Assembly: GCA_013396755.1 (NCBI GenBank)
Contig: VWZF01007168.1
Location: 385,144 to 449,143 of the forward strand
DNA: 64,000 nt
Origin: Sclerurus mexicanus
Lineage: Eukaryota; Chordata; Aves; Passeriformes; Furnariidae
Reading direction: 5' to 3'
Under the pieces are notes generated by a model. The model saw only the letters and a program-made list of their open reading frames with translations, was not told the origin of the DNA and searched no databases. Shown one piece after another: positions 36,219-50,222 of this stretch (position 1 is its first letter; each line of letters opens with the position of its first letter). The translations under genes and the position numbers were made by a program.

Positions 36219-39200
36219 CTGAAACATCAAAGAAGAGAGGAACAAGAGTTAATATACCCAATATACCAACAATATACCTACTTCTGAACTGTTAATAGGC
36301 TGATTTTTCATCATCTTCATTAGGAGATTTAATAATATATCCAAATCTCTCATATAATATTTGCAAAACTATCATGTCAGCATTTACCATCTCACCTGTT
36401 TTAATAGCAAAGCCTGTAAGCAAAGAGCTTTTGATAATGAACAGCAAATATGAACAGTATCAAGGACTTTTAAAGTGTACAGATAAGCATGTCAGTTTTG
36501 TACATAGGAGGGGGGAAGGGAAAGCTGGAGGAGAGACCCTGTGTCAAGGTCACAATCACATGATTAGTTCATTTGGGAGCAAAATCATAGTCAACTGGTT
36601 TTATTTTACTTTATAGAGTTCCCATGAGATATTTTGTCTTTTTCAGTAAATACTTGAAACTAGTATTCATATCTTATATAATTTGAAATTAATCATCATA
36701 CCAAAGCTAAATGATTCGCACTCAATTTAACCTTTCCAGTGAATTGTCAGATCACTGATGCAGCGTAATTTTTAAGATGAGAATTGGAGTCAAAATCCAC
36801 TCCCAGTTACATGTATCAAACCCTTTGAAATGAAAACAGGCTTATAAGCACAAGCAAAACCACAACCTTTCATATTGGTGCTCACTCAAGAGTGAAAATT
36901 CAGCACTTTTTCCCCATGGTCTTTAATGCCTTTATAACCTTTTCATTCTAAATCAAAGCATTGACTAACTCATGGTAACAGTGTTCATTCATTGAACAGA
37001 ATTTCACAGTAACCATGCCAGATATTATCAGGGGAATTCACACCGTCACTGCAACTCTGTCTTCACTAAACTGGCATGAAGAACCCTTTTAAAAGGCCTC
37101 TCTCCATGAGAATAACTGTCAATAACATTTCCTGAGTAGGAGCAGAGCTGGTTCTGCCTTCATCATCTGGAAATCCTGGTTTGAATTCCTAGTTAAGATT
37201 TTGGATGGACTTGTGCAAAAAACTGCAAAGAAATTTTAAGTAGTTAATAATCCACTGTGATGTCTGTCCAACAGGAGGGCCATAAATTTGTCTTAAGGCT
37301 CTTCTAACTTCTGGGACTCCATCAAGAGTCTCATGAACACAATCTTCTCTGTACCTATGTGTTTTTTGCATGTGTTTTCTTTTTCTCAAAAATATCTTAC
37401 AACTCCATTTCACTGGATAGTTCAACTTCTTACAGCATTCAGTGAGTTGACCCATTTGAAAGGGGTCAGGTTTTTTTCAAAGACTGTCAACTAATAAAAG
37501 CAATGTTTTCTGAATGTGCTGAATTATTTTTGACCAGGTGCCCTAGAAAAATTCAGCCTAAGAAAGAATATTTGGCTAAATGGTTGCAAGCCTGTAAAAT
37601 GAAAGTGAAATACTTGGCATCATCGTTGCTAAATATTTTACATAGTAAACACACTGGTATAATGGACAATATTTATAATAGTTAGACAAATTAATTTAAT
37701 CTTTTGCTCTTTCATAAGCTTTGAAAATCAAAGATCAATCCAAAGCAATGTATAAATTCATACTTTATGAATACTCCCATGGTACTTATTTCTCCTCTCC
37801 AAAGGCTTTGCCTCAATTAACGTACATAACTGTAAAAGACTTCTATGTTCTGGCAAATGCCACTTTGAAAGTTAATCCCTATCAGAAGGCCCTGCTGTCT
37901 CCAGCACGTCCACCAAATTTGAATTTGAAAATTAGGTAACATAGAATATTAGAAACTGTACACCTGCTAAGTAACATGAAAAGCACTGAACCAGAGTGGG
38001 AGGGTAGAGAAATATTTACAAAATTTCATAACTTTGGGAGACATGGATGAACAACAAAAAGCAAAGCATTTCTTTCTGCTCTCCGATTCACAAATCTCAC
38101 AATAAAACACACAATTGTCCTCATCCAGAGAGAGATCATTAAAAATAAAAGTTCAGAACACAAGTTCCTTCCTTGGTTTAATACCTAAATCACTGGCCAC
38201 ATGTGGAAATGCTCCCTCTACCTTCAGGTTTTAGTGAGTAAATATTTATTGTAAATCTTCCATCCTTGAAAAGGTATGCAACTACATCCTCCTCAACAGT
38301 TAGTATTTTCAATGTTCCTATGTCATGCCATTTCTTTAGTAGGGCAGAAAATATTAATTCCATAGCACAGAACATTTCTTAAGGCTCTGAAAGCAATTGA
38401 ATTCTCCCAACCCCATCAGGATTTCATGTGAACAAATTAATGCTCCAAACTGTTCCACTTCCTTCATCCCTGTTTTTCAGGCGGAAAAAAAAATCTACCC
38501 AGTTTAGATTCTCAGACAACTAATACAGTGTTTTTATGTAATTCTTATGGATTCTGTATGTAGATTAAATATGTGCACTATGGCTTGATTCCACCTGCAA
38601 TGGGAGTCTCATTTGCAAATATGAGAATTAAGGTAGATACTCCTTTGAAGTGCAGTTTGCCGAAATCATTCTGTTCTCAATGAGGCTTTAACTGATGATA
38701 TTGTGGGAGTATATAATTACTCGAAAATGCCGTCTTTATAGTGTATTCTCACAGGCAGTACTGCTATCGAAAGGGAGAAGTCTTGTATTCCACTGCATGC
38801 CCCACTATTCCCTTGTGCTAGGTCCCCCCACCTGAACATTCAGCTGGACCAGAAAGGTGGTAAGGGTTTTGCTTGTGGGTTTGTTTGTTTTATTGGAGGG
38901 GCAGGGTGGTTGGCTTTGGAGTTTGGTTTTTTGGTTTGGTTTTTTTTCCCTTTTTATTTTCTTTCTTTTTTCTACTGCAGGGTTATTTTTTGGCCCCATC
39001 AGTGTGGCTCACTGAATATCTCCTTAGCACCAGCACAGAGGATACAAAGGCATACATCATGTGTAGGCAGAGCAAGGACACTATGGTTTGGTGGCAGAAA
39101 TCTTATGTTGACTAGGGCTGTCAATGAAATAACATCCTCAGTCTGTGTTTCTACAAGACAGGATAAGACAATTAACAAGTTAACCAAAAGAGTCCATCCC

Positions 39201-42200
39201 CTTCCCCTGTTCATGAAGGGACTTACACACCCTTTACCTCTGGAGACTTCTGTACCTGGGAGCTGATTCTAATAGCACAAAATAGCAGCGGAAAAATAAA
39301 ATGTCGAGTTTCTTGTTGGGTGATTAACTCAGTCATTAAGAACCTTGGGATCACCAAAAGTGGCTTTTGGGTAGGTCCTTCTAAGCAAATACAGAGGATG
39401 AAGACATCTCTCTTTTGGCAGGAGAAGGGCACATGGAAATGTCAGTGGGTTGGGATATTGCATTTCCAAGTGTATTCCATGAGAATTTAATCTGGAGCCT
39501 AAAACAGTGACCAAGTGACAAAAAGAAACTCTGGCTACTGAGGTATTAAAAATACGGACAATTTATTGAATCTTTTTCTCTCATCTATCTGCCAAAGACT
39601 TGGTTGTTATAAAGAAGCTATGCAAAATGAGGTAATGCCTTTCCAGATCCATTTAACAACTCCTTGCAGCTGAAAGCAAAAAATGACCATTTCTAGATCC
39701 AAGATCTAAATCCATAAGAATTAATGGTTTTGCCTTGATTTTTTTTTTCACCAGCAGAAATACAGACCAAGATTACAGCAGACAGAATTAGTAAGTAAAC
39801 TGTGATCTTAAAGTAGAATATTAAATAATTGTGACCATAAACAAATTATTGAGCCAAACTGAAAAAACATTAGGGCATGTGGATAAAAGCTCAGTGGTTC
39901 CTTTCTTTGTCTGGTGTATTTTTCCTCATTATTGCACATAGCTTGATCAGTGCTTCGGAAAATTCTCATCACAAAGGCTACCAGGGCAAGATATGAAAAC
40001 TCTCTTTTCAGCTGGATGAGAGTCTTTGCTCTGAATCAGGATTATGTGCTACATTCCTCTGCATATAAAAACAAGTTAAAAATAATTCCTCTTTCCTTGA
40101 ATTCGTCCCCTCTGCAAAGCACACCAAAAAAAAAAAATCGAGAAAAGAAGAACAAAGAAACAAAATGCCCCTTCATACTATGCAACTCACTTAGGTCATT
40201 TACTTAAGGCTTTACTAGTCAGTAGGAAAATCTTCACCTTATGCTCATATTTTCCTTCCACTTGAACTACTCTAGCTACTGGTAGCAATTTGGGATGAAT
40301 TGCCCTAATGAGGACAGAAAATAATACAAATCTATATTCAAGTAATGCTATAGAAATGTCAGGAAGCTGACATTTACTTTAAAAAAAAAAAACAGAGTAA
40401 AATTTTTTGCAAACTCTCAAGCCCGTCCTTTGTGTCTATAAACACATCCATCCATTCTCTGATGTCTCTTAGATTTGACACACAAAAATACTGACTACTT
40501 AGAACAGAATTTCATACCTGAGTTCATATATAATAGAGGTGTTTTAGAAAGCATTTGAAAGCATTGAAGTCTCAGTAGTAAAGAAAGATAATAATCAACA
40601 TAGCTTTCTACATATGCTCGATGATACAATTTTAACCAAATTATTCTAGTGAGCTGAATAGCTTTCCACATTCCACTGATTTTATTGACTAGATTATGAC
40701 TTATTGTGTAGCCTTATAATGCAGTAAAATCATTATTGCTGTGCCTGTTACCATCCACAGGTCTTGTACTCACTTTGCATGTGGAACTAGGGCTGTAAGG
40801 CTTATGTTTTCTGGGCTTGTCTTGGCTTGCTTGGAGCTTTATTTTAAGTCTTTTAGCTGTTATAGCAACTTGGTGATGACAAGACAATTACCTAACACAT
40901 TTTAGTTTTGTTCAGCTTTGTATAACTGTGGTGTGTAATGCATTAAGAATTTTTATATACATGGGAGTAACCAGTACTTATACTGTGCTGTGTTGAATAT
41001 AGTCTAAATACCCTGGCATATAGAGCTATCTATGACTTTATATGCTGTAGACAAAAGGAGTACTGATCTGAAGTGATGGCAGAGCCTTAAAGGGCTATCG
41101 GTAACTCACCAGAGACCAGCTACTGATAGTAACAGAAACTTAGGAGCTGGGCAATGTTGCGTTCACAGCAAACTCAGCTTTAGTAACAGAATAGACAAAA
41201 ATAAAGGTGCCTAACATATGTAAAACCTAACAGTTGGCCATCTACTATGCTGTATATAGCGTACCAGTGTACGCTTCTATTAATTGTTTTTCTGGGGAGT
41301 AGCTGCCAGCTAGTTTGAACTTTGTTCCTGTTAATATCTATTTTTGTTCTTCTCAGTTTAGCAGGAATAAATCCAGCTGGAAGGCTTTACTTGTCCATTA
41401 TGTACAGAAACATGACATACTGATGCAGAAGCTTAACTGAAATGATGCTGATCCTGGAATGGTTTAGTCCATTCTCCTCCTGTCCTAGGTTGCACATTTT
41501 TGTCACTTGACACAAGGCTAAGATTAGTTTTCCAGTTAGATCAAGAATCTGGGAATGTGGTACTGGGTAACAGGTGATTAGGGAGATTGGCGTAGCCACC
41601 ACTTTTCACCAACAGCTGGAAGTAGTTTGGACATAAACTGACCATGAACTTGAATCATTGAAAACAGAAGTGATAAAGATGTGTAGTAGCATCCTTCCAC
41701 CTCTTCTACTTCCACCAATTAAGTGTCCTATTTTGCCCTTTAGCTCCTCCACTGTCAAACATTTGGTTCAACACTGAAGTCTTTATATAAATGAATCACT
41801 TTGAATTCTCTAGCACTCTTTTTTTTATTCCTCAGCAGTCACTCGGTACTTTCAGCTTGTACCAAAGGTACTTATGAGGAACCTGCTACACAATTCAGCT
41901 GTGTATGAGAACAGATGAATGCTAATCCTTGGCAAGTTATTCTTAATCAGAACACCAAATGAAATCAAGTAAGATGTCACAGATTTTTGGTTGACGTGGT
42001 CTTAGAAAAAATATTTATCTGATACCTTTGCTGTGATTAGTTTAAAATTAAATTTTAAAATCCAAGTACCACTGTTGGTAATTTACTCATTATTTTGAGG
42101 TACCTTGTTTATCTAACAAACACATTTACTGGAGCAGATCTCATCACCTCACTTTCTGGATAACACTAGGAAATAAATTCCCACCTTTGCTGCCCAAAGA

Positions 42201-45200
42201 TTAAAGGTAACAAACCATAAACAAAATATGCACAACATTTGGACAGAGAAGTGTTTTGCCATTCACAGCCTGCAGAAATGAAGAGAGGAAAACTACTCTT
42301 TTCATACTGGCTGAAATTGGGAACATCACCCTTGTGCATCCAAGCTATACTGCACATTGTTTGAAAACAGCACTGATGAGGACAGGGCTGGTGTTTCTAT
42401 CCTCCCTCGCAGAGTTCTCATAATTTGTAATTTTTTTTTTTTCAGGGAGCCAGAAATCATATTACCATGAACCCAAAGCAGCTGGGTTATTTATTCTCTT
42501 CTGCATTTAAAAGCATGATGTGAAATGTCAGGCTGATTCCTGTGCTCCATTCAGCACAACACTACCTTAAAAGAAACAAACCAAGCCACCGATGAAACAG
42601 ACTGACGGAAGTAGTACCATAGCCCCAGTCAACATCTTTCCCAGCTTTAATGCTGCTAGATCAAAATACATGGTAGTTCTTCCCCATGCTTTCTTTGTGG
42701 AGAAATCAGTCAAAACCCAGCCTGGAAACAGCTGGAGGGGCTCAATCACTCCATTGTGGGAGCACAGGTAAGCATGAGACAAGATAGGTCCCTTTCTTTC
42801 TGCCTGGGCTGAAGTTTTCTGCTTCATTCCTCCAAGGCTGTGCACTATCAACTATTATATGTCCATGCCTAGGCATTCACTAGCCCTAACAGCTTCCTGC
42901 CAATGCACTTTCACTCTGGAGGTCAAGGGTACAGCCCTCCTGCTATCTGAAGTACCTTGAAGTGGGAAGCCATATAGGATGTAATGGTTATGTCTCTGGG
43001 CCACATAGACACTAAGACAAACTCCACTGAGATCTGTGAGGAGAGTCACAGTTCCCTCCTGGGGCAGACATTTCTACCACTGTAGACACAGCCAGAATAA
43101 TTTATGAGTACAGGGACTACAGTTATTTGAGAATTGCTATATTTAAAACTTCTTCACAAAATTGGCCCTTTTTCATTTCTATATACATTAAATGTAATGC
43201 AGTCTGTGTCTCCATTGGAAAATATTAAGGCCACAAATCTAATGGCATAAAAAATCCTAGTGTTTGTCTTTCACAGTGCCCAAGAAATGATACAAATTAA
43301 CCTACCCCCTTACACTAAAGTGACAATGGGCAGCAGTTAAGTTGTGATATGGCAGGCAAAGCATCTGTTTTCAACAAGATAAGATACTGATAGGACAGAC
43401 ACTCACATGGAAGAGCAGTGTAGTCTCTGAAATAATTTCAGAGGAATAAGACAGTAGTTATTAGGTCACCTTACCTACAGCTACATGAGATTATATCATT
43501 TATTTCTCTCTCTTTTTATTCCTAAAGTCTTATTTGCTTTCATTTTCAGTTCAGTGTCCCAACTCCCTCCTACTTTATAGTTACTTTTTCAAATAAAAGG
43601 ACACTAATTTACATCATTTACTTGCAAATACATGCACTGACAATATCTAGAGTGATGTAGAAAAACCCTGGTGCAAACCACAGTGATTTAGAGAAGATTG
43701 CAAATAGCTATTCAGTTCTGTAGCCCAAAGACATACTGCAAGGGCCACACTCAGCTTCAGGAAGCAAGGATGGTGATCCCATGTTTTTTTCCCATTTTGA
43801 ACTAACTACCAGAGCTAGAGCTTTGGCCAGGCCAGAGGGAGAGAACTGCTGCAGTAAAGTCTGTCTTAGTTGTTAAAAAAGCTGTGATTTTATCTCACAG
43901 TAACTATGACCTGCGTACATAACAGAGCTGTTGCTAAAATGATTCAACACCACCTTACAACATTCTCAGCTACAAGTATTGGTTCTACCATCACAGCTGA
44001 CAGCACAGCAGGGTTTTGCCAGCATAGCTCCTTTCAAGACCAAAACAGCTGTGCCAACAAAAACTGGTAACACAGACCTGAGTGTATTCAGTGTCTGTTA
44101 GTGAGACAAAATTACAATAAAAACAAAGCTTTTTAACATTTACCTTAAATTGAACACTCTAAAATTAATCTTAAGGGAAAGTCATACAGTAAACTTCAAT
44201 ATGGCTATTCTCAAAGCTTTCACTTCCAACTAGCTAATGAGATTTATAAAAAAGGAACATAACGTCTTCACATTTACGTCACCTATTTAATTGTGTACAC
44301 ATATTTTATCTGTCTCCAACGCATTCATTCTCCTGGAAATCCTAAAAAAGGTGACTAAAACCAGCAAGTACTTTATTATCAGGCTACAGTCAGTTATTAT
44401 AAAAGCTCACACCCCACTTGGCTCACCTTAGAAATATGTGTCAATTTGAAAGCTCCTTAAATTACCAGTGTAATTTTTTAAGCCAAATTTTCAGCTACAG
44501 AAACACCTTATTGTACATTCAGATGTTTGTAGAATTGAATGAAAGTTTCAGATCTTTACAATATTTTACTCAATATGTACTCAAATTTATTTCAGAATTT
44601 TCAACTTTCCAGTCCTATAGTCATTAAACAATAAATACTAAAACACACATCAGCAAAACAACTAATTCTGTGGTCAGTACCTTAATCTGAAAACCACTGT
44701 CATACCCATGTTTTTCTCTAGTGCAACAGTTAAAGAATTCCCATACAACACAAATTTTCAGCTGAACAGACTGTACACCCCTCTGGTTCACCCAACATTT
44801 ATGTTGATCCTATGCCAACGTTACTTAATTGGCATAAATCAAATTACTGCTGACTTATATTCCATATGAAGCAAGACTCACTCCCTCTTTTAACTCTCAC
44901 ACCATGCAGAGCAAGTTTATGCCAGCTGGTTTAGAAGCCTTGTAAGCAACTCATTACGATTTGTATTAGAGATCTTCAAGGATAACAGACTTTTATCCTG
45001 CTTAGCAGCTGCTAAATAGTACTAATTACCAGTTGTAGACCACTGGCAGTCAGATCCTGTGTGTCTAGCAGAATTCCCAAGGAGCCCAGTGCACAAGGAA
45101 GGGAACTTAAACCAGGCAGTTGAACTAAGGTAATTAGTTATCTATGCATTTATCCAAAATAGTTGTGCCTGTGGCAGATGAGTGACAAGAACTATGAAGG

Positions 45201-48200
45201 AAATGTGTGGTTCCAGGAATATCTCCCCACTTGACATATGTGGCTCAGGCACCACCCTTCACAGAGTGTAATCTGTGACAGTTTACACTGGTAAAATCAG
45301 AGCTGCTTCCCTCTTGTTCATGTATTCATTCACACACTCCTGCCCTCATCCTTGCAGAGCAATGTCCCATGTCACTCTGCCATGAGCTGGTGTGGATAGA
45401 TAACCTTATGAAAGACAGTCTCACATGGTTCATCTCCCTGACTCTCGCTTTGAGATAAGCATAAAGATGGGAAGACAAAAGGATAGGACAGAAGCGGAGC
45501 AGGACAGGAGGGAGAGCAACCAATGGCAACCTCAATTTTAGCTTAGTTTTAAATTGTGTTAGAAAGACACTTTCTAAATGTCATTTGGTATTGTAAGTAG
45601 CCTTAGGAGACTTTTGAAATCAAGTCAGTGGCTCCAAGACACCTGCATATTTCCTTTCCTTTCTTTGCATCAGCCCCATCAGCTGTGGAACAGGTAGGTG
45701 AATTGGTTCAGAGAGGTGACACAGAATTCACCTGTTGATTGTAAAGGGTGGTACCCTCTCTCTTGGACCAGTTTGCTGAACTGACTTACTCTGCAGCCAC
45801 ACAATTGCTAAATCTGACATACAGAGCATGCAGCAAGAATGGTGGTAGAAACAGCACCATGAAATCATGAATGAAAATTTCTGAAATAGAAAATATAGCA
45901 TTGGCATAACATCCAGCTGGGGCAGTGGAACAGGCCCTGGCTGCCAGGCCCTGTCCAGCTGCCTAGAGTGGTCCCCAAGCTCCCAGTATCCCATGGAGCA
46001 GAGAGCAGCTGGCCCTCATGGTACCCTTACAGCATTCACCTTTAATTAAATTGGAACAAACCTACAGAAGGATTTCCAGTTCCTTATACACTTTCATAGG
46101 TTTCATGGGAGAAGACTCAAGTCTCTGCTGTTCCACCCTGGACACTTGGAACGTCCACATAATTAAGTTTTTCTGACTAAAATCCTTTGTATCTATATAT
46201 GTCATTTTTTAGTACATTAAAATTTCTGTGCTGCAAAACATTTCCTTTGTAAAGGCTAATGACTCTTTGCATGCATTGACAGAATGAAACACATCCTCCT
46301 ATTAGAGGTGATGGAATGTTCCTTGTCAACTCAAGAATAGAAAGAATCACCACACAGAGACACATTCAGAAAACTGAGCTTCTGGAGAGGCAGTGTGGAG
46401 TTCCTCCTACTCTGCTAAGCAAATGTGATTCATGAGGTCTGGAGAGATTACCTGTGCCATGCAAACAGGTAATCGCTGCAGGAAAGCAGGATACAGAATT
46501 CTGTCACGTGAATTTCCCATATAAACATGAATAAAAAAAGAATGCATGCTGCATGAATACTTCAGTTTGGGTAAGCTCTTCAAGCATTACCTTATAGTCC
46601 TATTCAGCATTTACTGCATTGATTGCAACACGGTGGTTACCAAGTCCTTCTAATGCCTGTGCATTGCACATAACAAATTTGAACATTTTCACATATTGGT
46701 TAGACATCACAAGTCTTTCAGAGAAAATAACTATGACTGGTTTCTGCAATGTTCTACATTCTGCCTGTGCACTAAGCTTAAAGATGTTTTCATTCCTCAT
46801 TACTTGATTTGCAAAACTTGATTTGGATGAATTGCTGAATTCTTGAAATGTATTATACTTTTCCTAGTGGTAACCCAAGCAGCTTATATCCACTGGTCTC
46901 CAAATTTTCTCCATTCTTTTCTAATTTTTCACCTCTTTCCATCCAAACCACAGGGACATGACGGGTCTGACAGCTAGAGCTTCTCTCACATATTGGCTCC
47001 CAAACTCCCAGTCTGCAAGGAATTCTTTCACGCTTGGCAGAGGGCAAACTTTTCACATTTTATAATATAAGACAACAACTTCTGCAATCTTTGTTCATTT
47101 CTGACAAGGGGCCCCAAATACTAACTTTCACACTTGTCTGATGTGTATTCCTTGCACAGACTACATGTCTTCTGTCAATAGTGACTACAACAATGGTCTA
47201 ACAGAAAGGCAACTGTTAAAGTCTCCTAATGACACTAGTAAGGGTCTTGCCTCAAATAAATTTGTTTTAATACATACTAAAATCTTTATTAGTGTCCCTG
47301 ACTAATAATGGGTATCCTGGATTTCCAGCAAGAAGAGCAAATTGCCCACAAACAGGTTCAGACAGGAGATGTAATCTCCTCTGATCAGTGCTGCTCTGAC
47401 TGCACAAGTACAGCCTCCTGGAAATCATCTGTTTCCACTCACTCATATCCCACAGCTGTTTCTGGATGCTTGTAAGTTCAGTGCATTGTGGGTAACACCT
47501 TCATTTCCACACACCAGTTACAGCAACCACCACCACTACCAATATGTCAACAACAAAAAACAATTGACAAACCAGCAATGAACACATTAGCACTCCAAGA
47601 ACAACACATCACATGTATAAAGCCAGCATGGAAGGAAAAAGCTATCAAATATGAAACCTGTGACTCCCACTTTCTTAAACCACCTCAGAATAAGCAAAGC
47701 AAAACATCTACATGTATCTGCTTTGAGGTAAGGCTGTCTGACTTGAGCAGCTGAAGATTGCAGCAATGTAGACTTCACTTGATTTCAATGTTCAATATTT
47801 GAAATGCAAAAACCATGCAGGGACACAGAGGACTGAAATGACAGATTTATAACAGGTCATCTAAAAGTGTCCAACCAAAGAGACAAAACTGAAGCACAAA
47901 CTGTTCTGCATTCAGTATCATGAAGCTTACAGATGGCTAAATCTACACACCAATCTTACATAAAGTGAACATACATGGGATTACCAGTGAAGCACTTGAG
48001 GACCTGGGGAACCTAGGAAGTGATATGTGAGGAACAGAATCTCTGCCTCCCATTCAAAATGAAACCCCTCTTCTTTGACGCTGCTAAGCCACTGGAAGGG
48101 TGGGATTATTACGTCAAAGCTGGGGCAACCAGCACAAAAACAGCACAAAGCAAATTTTGCTTTACTTATGTTTTACTTACATTTTTACAGGTATAGATTG

Positions 48201-48454
48201 CCACAGTGTGAACTGCAGTTATAGGCCAGCATGGAAAGGAAACTATTATACCCACACAGTACCTGGTATAATCACATCTTTTTTATAGCTTATGGAAAGC
48301 AAAAGCCTGACATACAACTTGGATTTAGTTTGGCTTTGAAGTAGAATCACCAGTTGCTCTCCACAGGAGTCTCTCTGGTTTGCTTAGTCTAGTCTTGCAC
48401 TACCATAATAAGAGCTGCCTTAGTTCAATGCCCTAAGTGTCTTGTTCCTCTACA

Positions 48455-48535
48455 AAGTTCAGCATGATATTGGACTAGAAGACCTTCTGAGGCCTCCTTC
48501 TAGCCTAACCAATCTTACAACTCTATGAATTCAAC
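48455..48535 (+). mobile_element. CR1-like LINE or SINE 3' tail
   Basis: ATATTGGACTAGAAGACCTT then CTGAGGCCTCCTTCTAGCC, ending in ACTCTATGAATTC, resembles the conserved 3' tail shared by CR1-type LINEs and related old SINEs. No more 5' sequence can be recognised. Confidence 0.6.
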
Positions 48536-50077
48536 AATACTGATGTCAAAAAGGGTAAGGAGGAACCAATATCACACCACCTGACAGTTCTCAATTCTGA
48601 CTCATACCAATGAGTCCATGTCCATACGGAGCCATATGGTAGGTCTGGGTTGCAGTGATGAGCTACCACCACAGAGCTTCAAACTTCCCAAGTGATACAA
48701 AATGCCACTTGTTCTCACTTGCTCAAACAATGTACCTGACATGTATCTGGTACATAAAGCTGATAAATCAAGGAGAAGCCAAGGAGAATCCCATGCTAGA
48801 AGTGCTGTAGTCACGAACAGAGATAAGGGCTAATCCAGGAGAGCCTGCATGTATATAATCAAAAGCACATATACATAGAAAAAGTGGGATAAAAAGGTTT
48901 ATCCCATGTAAACATCAGTAGAACTATATATATTTGGACTTTACATCTGTCCTTTTCTGTCCAAATTTTATAGTTCTAAATATTTGGTCCATAGAACTTT
49001 TAGGGAGAGACGTAAAGGCAAAAGAAATCCAACATTCATCCTGTATAGGAACTGAGAAGCCAGAGAAGTTCAGATGATTATTTTTAGAAGGTTATAGGAT
49101 AGGATGTCCCCTTAGTGGACTAAGAAACAAAGCAGCAGTTCAAATTTCACAAAGGTACTTCCAGCTTTAAAAACACTTCAAGTCATATTTTATCTACTGT
49201 CAGTGGGTAAATGTGAAAGCCTAGAAAATACTACCACTGTATGTCAGCAGTAGTTGTGATAGTTAAAATCTGGAGCACAGACCCTAGCTCAAGGCTTTAG
49301 TGCTGCAGCTGTCATGCTTGCCTTTTGAGTCCAAATATAATCAAAACCCTAAAAAGTGCATGGTGTGAGAAATTACTTCATTGCCCTGTAAAATGACAGT
49401 GTGTGTACTGCCTCAAGGTCACATATACACTGCATTGTAATAGAGAGTCATCACAAATAAACATCGTAAGAAAACAGTATGTGGTTCCAGGCTGACTGTC
49501 TGCATTCTACCTTGAACCTTTTGCATATGCTTAAAATCCTTGTTTAAAGCTGGACATTCAGAAATATTATGAATTTCACCTTAACTACTCACATTCCCAC
49601 CTCCATTCTAAGATGCAATTCACACAGAAACACAAGCTAAATTATCTATTCCCTTAGATTTACTGATTGTATTCTTGCAACCTTCAGTTCCTCCACTGTA
49701 ATAGCCTATTACTGTGATGGCTGCAATTAACAATAATCAAGAAGAATCAGTTGCCTATATGTTATGCCATACAACTAATTTCTATTATAGCTATAAAATT
49801 TGTTCAGTGTCAACTTGAATTGCAAAAGGTTTTAACAGTTAAAAATCTTACAGACCAAATTAAGATGATACTTCAGTGTACTGAGAAAAAATAATACTCC
49901 AATTCATGTTTTGGAGAATAGAAAGATGACTGAAATAGTAAGCAGTATAAATACTTTGTGTACAGAATTTGTATTGAGAAATTAAAACTACCAGGCACTA
50001 CACAAATAAATCTGTTTCTTTCTCATATATATTTGTGTTTTTACTGGGAAAGGTACTATGATTCAGACAGAAAGAAA

Positions 50078-50222
50078 GAATCATAGAATATGCTGAGTTG
50101 GAAAGGACCCATCAGGATCATCCAGTCCAACTCCTGGCCCTGCATAGGACACTCCAAGAATCACACAATGTGCCTGAGAGCGTTATCCAAACACTTTGTG
50201 AACTTGGACAAGCTTGGTCCTG
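50078..50222 (-). mobile_element. CR1 LINE 3' end
   Basis: The plus strand reads GAATCATAGAATATGCTGAG, then GGAAAGGACCCATCAGGATC and ATCCAGTCCAACTCCTGGC, the reverse complement of a bird CR1 3' end of the subtype with GGACCCATCAGG. About 145 bases remain, including the terminal ATTCTATGATTC motif on the minus strand. Confidence 0.9.
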